Below are positions 1 to 5,918 of a stretch of DNA of 7,287 bases, one piece after another. Position numbers and translations under genes: made by a program. Below the pieces are notes generated by a model. That model was not told the origin of the DNA. It worked only from the letters and a program-made list of their open reading frames with translations, and did not search any database. Source of the DNA: Longimicrobiales bacterium (GTDB lineage: Bacteria > Gemmatimonadota > Gemmatimonadetes > Longimicrobiales > Gaopeijiaceae). Numbering within the stretch: the stretch's first letter is position 1; each line of letters opens with the position of its first letter. The stretch lies in NCBI GenBank assembly GCA_028280205.1, contig JANQME010000045.1, positions 1-7,287 on the forward strand, read 5' to 3'.

Positions 1-1633
1 CCGACTTGCTCCGGCCGAGCACGAGCGCCCCGAAGATCAGCACCACTGCGAGCGCGAGCTGGACCCCGACGAGCGCTCCGCGCATGGCGGCCGCCGACGC
101 CCCGCGGGTCGACGTCTCCCCGCGGATGAGCTTCCATCCGCTCCCTCCCGACGCCTTCCACGCGGGGTAGAAGCCGCTGGCGGCGAAGCCGACCGCAGCC
201 AAGGCGAGCGCAGCCACGAGGAACGACCAGTCCACGCCCAGGTCCGACCATCGCGGTACGCCCGGCGGATCGAGGGCCCGAAGCGCCACGACCCCCCACC
301 AGGAGAGCCCGCTGCCGAGAAGCCCGGCCGCAATGGACAGCACGAGCCCTTCGCCCAGCACGGTGCCGACGAGTCGACCCCTGCCCGCGCCGAGCGCGCT
401 TCGCACGGCGAGGTCCATCTCCCGCGCACGCTGCCGCCCGAGCATCAGAGACGCGGAGTTCGCGAAGGCGACGAGGAGAAGGAGCGCGATTCCGGCGAGC
501 GCCGCATTGATCGCCGGACGCACGCCCGCGGTGAGGTCGGCGTGCAGGTCGTGGACGACGAAGCGCAGCTCCGCGTCGCCGTAGGCGTCCGGGTCCTCGT
601 TCAGGAGCCGAGCCGCGAGTCCTTCGAGCGCCTCGTTGACCTGCTCGAACGTCCGCCCGTCCTCGAGGCGCACGATCGTGCGGTAGCCCCAGAAGTTGCG
701 CGCCGTCGGGTCGATCCGCTGAGCGAACCAGATCTGCACGTCGGTCGAGACGTTGCCTCCCTCGCCGACGTGCAGGGCGAAGTCCTCGGGAAGCACACCC
801 AGCACGACGCGTGACTGACCGTTCAGGGTGAGCGTCCGGCCCACCGTCTCCGGATCACCCCCCAGGTGGCTGAGCCAGAAGCGGTGGCTGACCAACACGC
901 CCGATCCGTCGCCCTCGGCATCGGCCTCCGTGAAGCCCCGGCCCAGCATCGGGCTGACGCCGAGGAGGTCGAGCATCCCCGCGGAGAAGCCGGAGGCGAG
1001 GACAGGCTCATAGCCCTCATCACCCTCGAGCGTCGCGGTGAACTCGGCTCGCGCGGCCTCGGCACCGACGAACGCCCCGTCGAGCGCCCGCAGGTCCGCC
1101 ACTTCCGCCATGGCGAGGCCGGGGTGGTTCAGGATCTGACCCAGATCGACCCGGACGAGCCCGAGTCGATCCGCGTCCTCGTACGGAAGGGGCTGCATGA
1201 GCACGCGGTCGAGCACCGACCACCCCACCAGCCCGGCCCCGATCCCGGTGCCGAGGATCAGCGTCATCGATGCCGAGAATCTCCAGTCCTTCGAGAGCCT
1301 GCGCGCTGCCTGCACGAGTCCTGCGGCCATCGTCGTCACCTCCCATCCCCGTTCGTCACGACCCCGCCGTATGGGGTCTCGCCCGACCGACTCCCTCAAC
1401 CAACGCCGCCGCTCCCCGACCGGGTCGCGGACGCGATCCACCACGCCCTCCGCCGCGAAGAGGGCCACCTGACCCCAGTACCAGAGTCGCGCACGCCCAC
1501 GTGATCGGTCGGTGCGCAGCGTAAACGCCTCGTGCAGGTCGCCGAGGATCTCCTCGCGCTCCCAGCGCGGGAGGAGGAGCGACGCGAGCCACACCGCGAG
1601 CCGCGGTGGCTCGGGACGACGCGACGTGCTCAC
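1..1633 (-). CDS. ADOP-1: MacB/FtsX-type ABC transporter permease with N-terminal prefix domain (C-terminal part outside window)
   Basis: Reading the minus strand from a GTG at 1633 gives 544 residues with no stop before the window edge. Residues 9-60 (PPRLAVWLASLLLPRWEREE, then GDLHEAF and later LWYWGQ) match the 'permease prefix domain 2' seen in ADOP proteins. The permease core starts near residue 102: first membrane segment about 121-142, the PLPYEDADRL motif at 148-157, a periplasmic MacB-like domain to about 370, membrane segments about 374-398, 424-450 and 468-490, and the start of the second half's first membrane segment about 519-540. The loop QRAREMDLAVRSALGAGRGR (401-420) is the equivalent of the MacB/FtsX loop that touches the ATPase, here slightly divergent. 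It follows the PadR stop by one base with only a weak GAAGCGAAG upstream, so translational coupling is likely. ADOP proteins usually run 800-900 residues, so roughly a third is missing. No ATPase gene is adjacent; the substrate is unknown. Confidence 0.9.
   Translation of the reverse strand, partial: MSTSRRPEPPRLAVWLASLLLPRWEREEILGDLHEAFTLRTDRSRGRARLWYWGQVALFAAEGVVDRVRDPVGERRRWLRESVGRDPIRRGRDERGWEVTTMAAGLVQAARRLSKDWRFSASMTLILGTGIGAGLVGWSVLDRVLMQPLPYEDADRLGLVRVDLGQILNHPGLAMAEVADLRALDGAFVGAEAARAEFTATLEGDEGYEPVLASGFSAGMLDLLGVSPMLGRGFTEADAEGDGSGVLVSHRFWLSHLGGDPETVGRTLTLNGQSRVVLGVLPEDFALHVGEGGNVSTDVQIWFAQRIDPTARNFWGYRTIVRLEDGRTFEQVNEALEGLAARLLNEDPDAYGDAELRFVVHDLHADLTAGVRPAINAALAGIALLLLVAFANSASLMLGRQRAREMDLAVRSALGAGRGRLVGTVLGEGLVLSIAAGLLGSGLSWWGVVALRALDPPGVPRWSDLGVDWSFLVAALALAAVGFAASGFYPAWKASGGSGWKLIRGETSTRGASAAAMRGALVGVQLALAVVLIFGALVLGRSKS
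1337..1344 (-). promoter_or_regulatory. Internal Shine-Dalgarno for a core-only start in ADOP-1
   Basis: On the minus strand GGGAGGTG lies eight bases (counted from GGAGG) before an in-frame ATG at 1330-1328, residue 102 of ADOP-1. This ATG (MAAGLVQAARRL) sits just where a prefix-less ADOP would begin. The signal is much stronger than that of the full-length GTG start at 1633. Whether ribosomes use it is inference; the purine run also encodes the G-W-E-V linker, so it may be accidental. Confidence 0.45.
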
Positions 1634-1634
1634 G

Positions 1635-1967
1635 CTACTTCGCTTCGTCGATCGCGGCGGCCACGCCGTCCCACAGGGACAGGAGGGTGCGGCGCGAGTC
1701 GTGCAGCACCGTCAAGCCTCCGTCCGTCAGGCGGACGAACCGCTTGGCCCGCCCGCCGCGTTCCGGCGTCGGGTCCCCGAGCTCGGAACGGATCAGCTCC
1801 TTGGCCTCCAGACGACGCAACGCGTTGTAGACCGCCGGCCGGAGGATCGGCCGGTCCGTATGCGCGGTCAGCTCCTCGTAGATCGAGGCGCCGTACGCGG
1901 CGTCACCGAGGCGCAGAATCGTGAGAAGCACGAGGTGCTCGAACTCGCCGATCGTCTCCTGTCCCAT
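1635..1967 (-). CDS. PadR-family transcriptional regulator (controls ADOP-1)
   Basis: This 110-residue protein has the PadR winged-helix layout: an N-terminal helix and HTH in residues 5-35 (FEHLVLLTILRLGDAAYG, SIYEELTA), a recognition-helix region around 44-58 (PAVYNALRRLEAKELI), and the wing at 62-80 (ELGDPTPERGGRAKRFVRLT). It ends in a short C-terminal helix (LLSLWDGVAAAI) that in this family serves dimerisation. The GEFEHLVLL opening and GDPTPERGGRAKR wing are typical of PadR proteins found directly ahead of prefix-domain ADOP permeases. The ATG at 1967 has an AGGA nine bases upstream. Its stop is one base from the ADOP-1 start, so the two form an operon. PadR proteins normally repress their own operon from a palindromic operator and are relieved by a ligand; the likely operator here is in 1968-2097. 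The ligand cannot be read from sequence. Confidence 0.93.
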   Translation of the reverse strand: MGQETIGEFEHLVLLTILRLGDAAYGASIYEELTAHTDRPILRPAVYNALRRLEAKELIRSELGDPTPERGGRAKRFVRLTDGGLTVLHDSRRTLLSLWDGVAAAIDEAK

Positions 1968-2010
1968 CCCGCACCGTCCTGTCCCGACGCCCCGAATATC
2001 GTCACGGATG

Positions 2011-2041
2011 ATTATGTAATTGGTGATTATAATATCGGCAA
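2011..2041 (-). promoter_or_regulatory. Candidate promoter for the leftward padR-ADOP-1 operon
   Basis: On the minus strand TTGCCG (2041-2036) could be a -35 box, with CATAAT (2016-2011) as -10 at a long 19-base spacing or TACATA at 17. A perfect TATAAT also exists on this strand (2031-2026) but has only a poor -35 (TCACGA) 17 bases upstream. Either choice gives a leader of roughly 35-55 bases before the ATG at 1967. The exact boxes are uncertain. Confidence 0.35.
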
Positions 2042-2048
2042 GGCTTGC
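2038..2048. promoter_or_regulatory. 11-bp palindrome GCAAG-G-CTTGC, candidate operator
   Basis: A perfect 5-1-5 inverted repeat lies between the two AT-rich blocks and overlaps both the candidate rightward -35 (TTGCTC, 2045-2050) and the candidate leftward -35 (TTGCCG, 2036-2041). A dimeric regulator bound here could control both directions. A palindrome this short can arise by chance, so the role is inferred. Confidence 0.35.
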
Positions 2049-2074
2049 TCGTGACTATGTCTTAATAGTATGAT
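2045..2074 (+). promoter_or_regulatory. Candidate promoter for the rightward padR-ADOP-2 operon
   Basis: TTGCTC (2045-2050) and TATGAT (2069-2074) form a sigma-70-like pair with an 18-base spacer. Transcription would begin near 2081 and give a leader of about 17 bases that contains the ribosome binding site. The -10 matches the consensus at five of six positions, the -35 at three of six. The dyad ACTAT-N6-ATAGT (2054-2069) fills much of the spacer. Confidence 0.5.
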
Positions 2075-2085
2075 TTCATATCATA
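2069..2085. promoter_or_regulatory. 17-bp perfect dyad TATGAT-TTCAT-ATCATA, candidate PadR operator
   Basis: Six-base arms match perfectly around a five-base centre. The left arm is the candidate -10 box of the rightward promoter, and the right arm ends where the purine-rich ribosome binding site (AAGGGAGAGG, 2085-2094) begins. A bound dimer would block RNA polymerase, which fits autorepression by the downstream PadR. PadR operators are typically AT-rich dyads, but the exact PadR consensus is not present, so the assignment is inference. Confidence 0.5.
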
Positions 2086-2097
2086 AGGGAGAGGCGT

Positions 2098-2409
2098 GTG
2101 AAACCGATTCGCTACCACATCCTGCTGGCGTTGGCCGGAGGGCCGAGTCACGGCGCGGAGATCCGGCGCCGCGTCTCGTCCGAGAGCGACGGCGCGGTCG
2201 TGCTGTATCCCGCCATGCTCTACGGCTCGCTGGACGAGCTGACCGCGGCGGGGTGGATCGAAGAGGTCGATCCTCCGCCGGAGCACGCCAGCCAGCAACG
2301 GTGGCGCTTCTACGCGCTGACCCCGGAGGGGCGCTCGGCGCTCGAGGGCGAGACGGCTCGCCTCGAGGCCGTGGTGACGAGGGCACGGTCGGTGCTGCGG
2401 CCGGCCTGA
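2098..2409 (+). CDS. PadR-family transcriptional regulator (controls ADOP-2)
   Basis: This 103-residue protein is a compact PadR winged helix: YHILLALAGGPSHGAEIRRR (6-25) is the opening helix-turn-helix with the family's hallmark 'G-P-x-H-G', PAMLYGSLDELTAAGWIEE (38-56) the recognition-helix region, and RWRFYALTPEGRSALEGE (68-85) the wing and the start of the C-terminal helix. The GTG start at 2098 is supported by the purine run AAGGGAGAGG at 2085-2094. It differs clearly from the leftward PadR, so the two are not a recent duplication and may sense different signals. It precedes ADOP-2 by three bases, which indicates one operon with translational coupling. It probably represses its own promoter through the dyad at 2069-2085. 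Confidence 0.92.
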   Translation: MKPIRYHILLALAGGPSHGAEIRRRVSSESDGAVVLYPAMLYGSLDELTAAGWIEEVDPPPEHASQQRWRFYALTPEGRSALEGETARLEAVVTRARSVLRPA

Positions 2410-2412
2410 GCG

Positions 2413-5094
2413 ATGCGGCTCTATCGGCTCCTGCTCCGGCTCCTGCCGACCGACTTCCGTGCGCGACACGGAGCGGAGATGGAGGCGGTCTTCGCCGAGC
2501 AGCTGGCCGAAACCCGACGCTCGGGTCGAGGAGCCGTGTTCCGACTCTTCGTCCGCGCCGCCCTCGACATCGGGCTCAGGAACGCGGCGGAGATGCGACG
2601 ATTCGACAGGGAGGGGTGGATGATGGGTACGAGGATCTGGCTGGACGGGGTCGTCGCCGACCTCACGGGCGCAGTGCGCGGCTTTCGACGGACTCCGGGA
2701 TTCGTCCTGGCCGCGGTGGCGACACTCTCCCTGGGCGTCGGGGCCCTGACCGCGGTGTACAGCGTGGTCAACGGCGTCGTCCTCACGCCCCTTCCGTATC
2801 CCGACCCCGACCAGCTCGTGGTCGTCTACAACGAGTACCCCGCTTTGGACGTCACCCGAGCACGACAGTCCCCGGGTGACCTCGACGACTACCGCGAGCA
2901 GGCCGACCTGCTCACGGACGTCGGCAGCGTGAGCACCTTCCCGCAGACGATCCTCGAGAGCGGCCAGCCCCGCCGCGTCGAGGTCGCGCTCGTGACCCCG
3001 GGCTTCTTCTCCATGCTCGGCGTCGAGCCCAGCCCCGGGCGTGACATCGTGGCCGAAGACGACCACGACGTGGTGATCGTCAGCCACGCCTACTGGCGCG
3101 ACGAGCTCGGTTCGCGAGCCGACGCGCTCGGCACCGTCCTCCGCTTCGCCGGTGTGTCGAAGCGTGTCATCGGCGTGCTGCCCGAGGGTTTTCGACTCGT
3201 GGTGCCGTCGAGCTTCGGTGTACCCGAGAGCCCCGCGCTGTGGACCCCCATCCCGGCGCAGGGCTGGGGCCGGGACTCGGGCGACCGCACGGCGCACTGG
3301 ATGAACGTCGTGGGTCGGCTCCGTCCGGGTGCGACGCGCGCCCAGCTCCAGGAGCAGATGGACGCCATCGCGGAGCTCCAGCGCGAGCTTCTGCCTCGCC
3401 GTGCGGAACGAGAGGCTCGTATCCAGGTGGCCCCGCTGCTCGACGAGATCGTGCGTGACGTGCGCCCTGCCCTCGTCGCCCTCTTCGCCGCGGCCGGCAT
3501 AGTTCTGCTCATCGCGTGCGCCAACGTGGCGAACCTCATGCTCGTACGGGCGCAGCGGCGCAGGAGCGAGATCGCCGTCCGTACGGCACTCGGTGCCAGT
3601 CACGTCCGGATCGTGCACGGACTCCTCAGCGAGGGGTTGCTGCTCGCCGCGGCGGGGTCCTTCCTCGGCCTGGCACTCGCCACCGTCGGCGTCGACGCCG
3701 TGCTGGCGCTGGAGCCCGACAGCGTGCCCCGGCTCGCAGACATCGCGCTCGACTTCCGCGTCCTCGGCTTCGTCGCCGTCGTGACCGGTGCGGTCACCGT
3801 GGTGTTCAGCGTGGCCCCGGCGTGGCTTGCGACCCGACGCGACGTCGTTCTGGCGATCCGGGACGCGGGCCGCTCCGGCCCCACTCGGCGGGGGCACGCG
3901 CTCTCGTCGTCGCTCATCGTCGCGGAGCTCGCGCTCTCGCTGATCCTCCTGACCGGAGGTGGGCTCCTGGTGCGCAGCTTCGTAGCTCTGCTCGACACCG
4001 ATCCCGGCTTCGCGACCGCGGGCGTGCTCACGTTCCGCGCCCCCCTCCCCGCCTCGGCCTTCCAGCAGGATCCGCCCGAGGGCTACAAAGGACGCCCCGA
4101 GCACAACTTCGTCCGCAAGCCGTACTACGACGAGCTGACCCGGGTGCTCGCTCAGCTCCCGGGCGTGCGCAGCGTGGGCGCCATCTTCCCGGCGCCGCTC
4201 TCCGGCGAGCAGAGCTCGAGCACGTACGCCGTCGAGGGCACGACCGGCGCCGAGGAAGGTGATCTGGCGAGCAGCCAGCTCGTCACCCCCGAGTACTTCG
4301 AGACCGTGGGGATCGACTTGCTCGAAGGGCGCACCTTCCTGCCCGAGGAGATCGGGGACAAGCTCGTCATCGATCAGGCGATGGCCGAGACGCTGTGGCC
4401 GGGCGAGAGCGCGATCGGGCGGCGGATCGAGATCGGCTGGTGGTCCGGGCCGATCTGGGGCGAGGTGGTGGGAGTCGTCGAGAACGTGCGCACGCACTCG
4501 CTGCGGGAGCCGAACCCACTCACGGTCTACCGCCTGGGCACCGTGTACGCGTACTCCGCCATGACGATGGCGATGCGCGTGGACGGCGACCCGCTCGCGC
4601 TCGTCGACGAGGTGCGGGCGGCCGTCGCCCAGGTGGAAGGCGAAGCCCCGGTCATCGACATCCGCCTCATGAGCGAATACGTCGACGACCAGTCCGCCCG
4701 GACGCGATTCGTCCTGGCGCTGGTGGGCGTCTTCGCCGCGCTCGCTCTCGGACTCGCGGCGATCGGCCTCTACGGGGTGATCGCCTATGCCGTCGGCCAG
4801 CGGACACGCGAGTACGGCATCCGACTCGCGTTCGGCGCCGGACGGGCTCGGGTCTTCCGACTCGTCCTCCGACGCGGCGCCCGCCTGACGGGTGCGGGGC
4901 TGGCGCTCGGCGTCCTCGGCGCGTTCGGGATGCGGCACCTCGTACAGCCGTTCCTCTTCGGTGTCGAGCCCACCGATCCCGTGACGATCGTGGCGATGGC
5001 GGCGCTGCTCGGACTCGTCGCGCTCGTGGCGTGCTCAGCCCCCGCCGGCCGTGCCACGCTCGTGGATCCGGCGGATTCACTGCGGTCGGAGTGA
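2413..5094 (+). CDS. ADOP-2: complete duplicated MacB/FtsX-type ABC transporter permease
   Basis: This 893-residue inner-membrane protein has a complete ADOP layout. Residues 1-60 form a cytosolic prefix domain (LYRLLLRLLPTDFRARHGAE, then MEAVFAEQLAE). The core begins at Met70/71. First half: membrane segment 97-120, PLPYPDPDQLVVVYNE (127-141), periplasmic MacB-like domain to about 350, then segments about 353-377, 403-430 and 450-472. Second half: segment 499-522, a second periplasmic domain about 537-760 (VTPEYFETVGIDLLEGRTF, LWPGESAIGRRIE), then segments about 766-793, 825-840 and 854-876, ending ATLVDPADSLRSE. Both halves keep the cytosolic FtsX loop (QRRRSEIAVRTALGASH at 381; QRTREYGIRLAFGAGR at 796). 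MacB relatives use such segments to transmit ATP hydrolysis to periplasmic movement. No ATPase is encoded nearby and the substrate is unknown. The ATG at 2413 lacks a good Shine-Dalgarno and probably relies on coupling to PadR. Confidence 0.95.
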   Translation: MRLYRLLLRLLPTDFRARHGAEMEAVFAEQLAETRRSGRGAVFRLFVRAALDIGLRNAAEMRRFDREGWMMGTRIWLDGVVADLTGAVRGFRRTPGFVLAAVATLSLGVGALTAVYSVVNGVVLTPLPYPDPDQLVVVYNEYPALDVTRARQSPGDLDDYREQADLLTDVGSVSTFPQTILESGQPRRVEVALVTPGFFSMLGVEPSPGRDIVAEDDHDVVIVSHAYWRDELGSRADALGTVLRFAGVSKRVIGVLPEGFRLVVPSSFGVPESPALWTPIPAQGWGRDSGDRTAHWMNVVGRLRPGATRAQLQEQMDAIAELQRELLPRRAEREARIQVAPLLDEIVRDVRPALVALFAAAGIVLLIACANVANLMLVRAQRRRSEIAVRTALGASHVRIVHGLLSEGLLLAAAGSFLGLALATVGVDAVLALEPDSVPRLADIALDFRVLGFVAVVTGAVTVVFSVAPAWLATRRDVVLAIRDAGRSGPTRRGHALSSSLIVAELALSLILLTGGGLLVRSFVALLDTDPGFATAGVLTFRAPLPASAFQQDPPEGYKGRPEHNFVRKPYYDELTRVLAQLPGVRSVGAIFPAPLSGEQSSSTYAVEGTTGAEEGDLASSQLVTPEYFETVGIDLLEGRTFLPEEIGDKLVIDQAMAETLWPGESAIGRRIEIGWWSGPIWGEVVGVVENVRTHSLREPNPLTVYRLGTVYAYSAMTMAMRVDGDPLALVDEVRAAVAQVEGEAPVIDIRLMSEYVDDQSARTRFVLALVGVFAALALGLAAIGLYGVIAYAVGQRTREYGIRLAFGAGRARVFRLVLRRGARLTGAGLALGVLGAFGMRHLVQPFLFGVEPTDPVTIVAMAALLGLVALVACSAPAGRATLVDPADSLRSE
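2609..2614 (+). promoter_or_regulatory. Internal Shine-Dalgarno for a core-only start in ADOP-2
   Basis: GGGAGG lies 5 bases before the in-frame ATG at 2620 and 8 before the ATG at 2623 (residues 70 and 71). The peptide from there (MMGTRIWLDGVVADLTGAVR) looks like the N-terminus of ADOPs that lack a prefix domain. The full-length start at 2413 has no comparable signal. ADOP-1 has the same motif and the same eight-base spacing. Use in the cell is inferred. Confidence 0.45.
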
Positions 5095-5115
5095 GGTCGG
5101 TCGGGCAAGCAATAG

Positions 5116-5132
5116 GACCGAGCAACTCGGTC
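5116..5132 (+). terminator. Hairpin after ADOP-2, possible weak terminator
   Basis: GACCGAG-CAA-CTCGGTC is a perfect 7-bp stem with a 3-base loop, 22 bases after the ADOP-2 stop codon. It is followed by a GC-rich run rather than a T tract, so it is not a classical intrinsic terminator; it may instead stabilise the 3' end of the mRNA or help Rho-independent pausing. The remainder of the 5095-5232 spacer shows no clear promoter for the next gene. Confidence 0.4.
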
Positions 5133-5232
5133 GGGTCCGCCCCGCCCCCCTGCCCTCAGGAGAGGTCGTAGCGCTCGATGCCGACCGCCTCGGCCGCCTC
5201 CGCCATGCGGAGATCTCGGAGCCTTCGCCACG

Positions 5233-5877
5233 ATGGCAAGCGAGGCAGGCGATCGCCGGTGGAAGCGATACACTCGCGCGGAGGTACTCGCCTGGGTCCG
5301 GAAGGACCGGCCGAGCCGTGAGCTAGACCTGTTGGCCCCGGCTGCACTCTGGCCTCGCCTCCGGGCCGGGTTCGGGGTCGGGGCGAAGGCCGACGTGCTT
5401 GTGTACCTGCTCGGCATGCAGGGCCAGCCTTCCAGCGTGTCTCAGATCGCGACGGCCATCCACTACACGAAGTCATCGGTGCGCAACGCCGCCTCGGACA
5501 TGAGCTCGGCCCGCTTGCTGCGTGAGACCGACGGGCGTCCCGCGGAATTCACCGCACCGCTAGGTCCCTGGGCCGAGCTGCTCGAGCTCACCAGCTCAGC
5601 GCCGGTCGCAGGCGCGCCCACCTCGGTGCCGGTCTGGACGCACTGGGCAAGCCTCTTCTCGTTCCTCGCATGGGTGACGGACTGGGCAGATCGGGCGAAG
5701 TCGACCACGGGTCCCCAGGTGCACCTGTTGGCGTCCGAAGCCCGAGACATCGTGAAGCGGGGAGGACGCACACTCCAGATCGAGGGCGTGAGAACTCCGC
5801 CAATCGATCGTTTCCCCGGGAAGCAGGCCGCGAGCGGGCTGCTCGAGACGATGCGGGCGCTGGCGGACTGGGCGTAG
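5233..5877 (+). CDS. Winged-helix DNA-binding protein of unknown function
   Basis: The 214-residue protein is soluble, with no signal peptide or clear membrane segment. Residues about 41-108 form a winged-helix fold: PRLRAGFGVGAKADVLVYLL is the first helix, VSQIATAIHYTKSSVRNAAS the helix-turn-helix, and ARLLRETDGRPAEFTAPLGP the wing. This pattern (an F-G-V-x-A-K/R-A-x-V-L-x-Y-L-L stretch followed by an HTH) resembles hypothetical proteins often found beside nucleotidyltransferase genes, but no such partner is visible here. The C-terminal half (110-214) is helical and Trp-rich (WTHWASLFSFLAWVTDWADR, 135-154), with no recognised domain. ATG 5233 is the only start in the open frame after the in-frame stop at 5113-5115; GGAG eleven bases upstream is a weak ribosome binding site. 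Third codon positions are less uniformly G/C than in the ADOP genes, which hints at separate acquisition. It could be a regulator or an antitoxin-like protein. Confidence 0.75.
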   Translation: MASEAGDRRWKRYTRAEVLAWVRKDRPSRELDLLAPAALWPRLRAGFGVGAKADVLVYLLGMQGQPSSVSQIATAIHYTKSSVRNAASDMSSARLLRETDGRPAEFTAPLGPWAELLELTSSAPVAGAPTSVPVWTHWASLFSFLAWVTDWADRAKSTTGPQVHLLASEARDIVKRGGRTLQIEGVRTPPIDRFPGKQAASGLLETMRALADWA

Positions 5878-5918
5878 GTGCCTGCGCAACGGCGGAGGGC
5901 GTGGACCAGAGCGCCGTC

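Larger units (their letters stand above)
1968..2097. promoter_or_regulatory. Shared divergent control region between two PadR-ADOP operons
   Basis: The 130 bases between the two divergent PadR genes contain a striking AT-rich island (23 of 28 bases in 2008-2035 are A or T, with a further AT-rich block at 2054-2086) in an otherwise very GC-rich window. It holds the palindromes ATTATAAT (2026-2033), GCAAGGCTTGC (2038-2048), ACTAT-N6-ATAGT (2054-2069) and a 17-bp dyad (2069-2085). It also has two direct repeats: TGATTAT at 2009-2015 and 2024-2030, and AATATCG at 1995-2001 and 2031-2037. This is what one expects of back-to-back promoters with operators for one or both PadR proteins. The sites are seen in the sequence; their binding is inferred. 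Confidence 0.75.

Noticed and set aside
866..1504. Plus-strand frame of 212 codons
   Set aside because: It is antisense to ADOP-1, is rich in R, E, H and P, and has no recognisable fold; ADOP-1 explains this interval.
1512..2054. Plus-strand frame of 180 codons across PadR-1 and into the divergent region
   Set aside because: It is the shadow of the PadR-1 gene and the start of ADOP-1, and its last codons fall in the AT-rich promoter island.
3516..4262. Plus-strand frame of 248 codons inside ADOP-2
   Set aside because: The composition is almost only R, G, A, P and H, as expected of an out-of-frame reading of GC-rich coding DNA.
2062..4938. Minus-strand open frame of 958 codons opposite PadR-2 and ADOP-2
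   Set aside because: The translation is rich in R, H, E, D, P and G, has no domain or membrane segment, and lies wholly antisense to a textbook ADOP. Long antisense frames are common in very GC-rich genes with biased third positions.
4785..5417. Minus-strand frame of 210 codons spanning the end of ADOP-2 and the following spacer
   Set aside because: It is low-complexity R/S/A/P-rich and antisense to conserved membrane segments of ADOP-2.
5156..5476. Whole minus-strand frame of 106 codons as a gene
   Set aside because: Only its last 20-odd codons look protein-like; the rest is antisense to the winged-helix gene and has shadow composition. The tail is kept as a finding.
5889..5917. Inverted repeat ACGGCG / CGCCGT between the convergent genes as a bidirectional terminator
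   Set aside because: The stem is only 6 bp with a 17-base loop and no T tract on either side.
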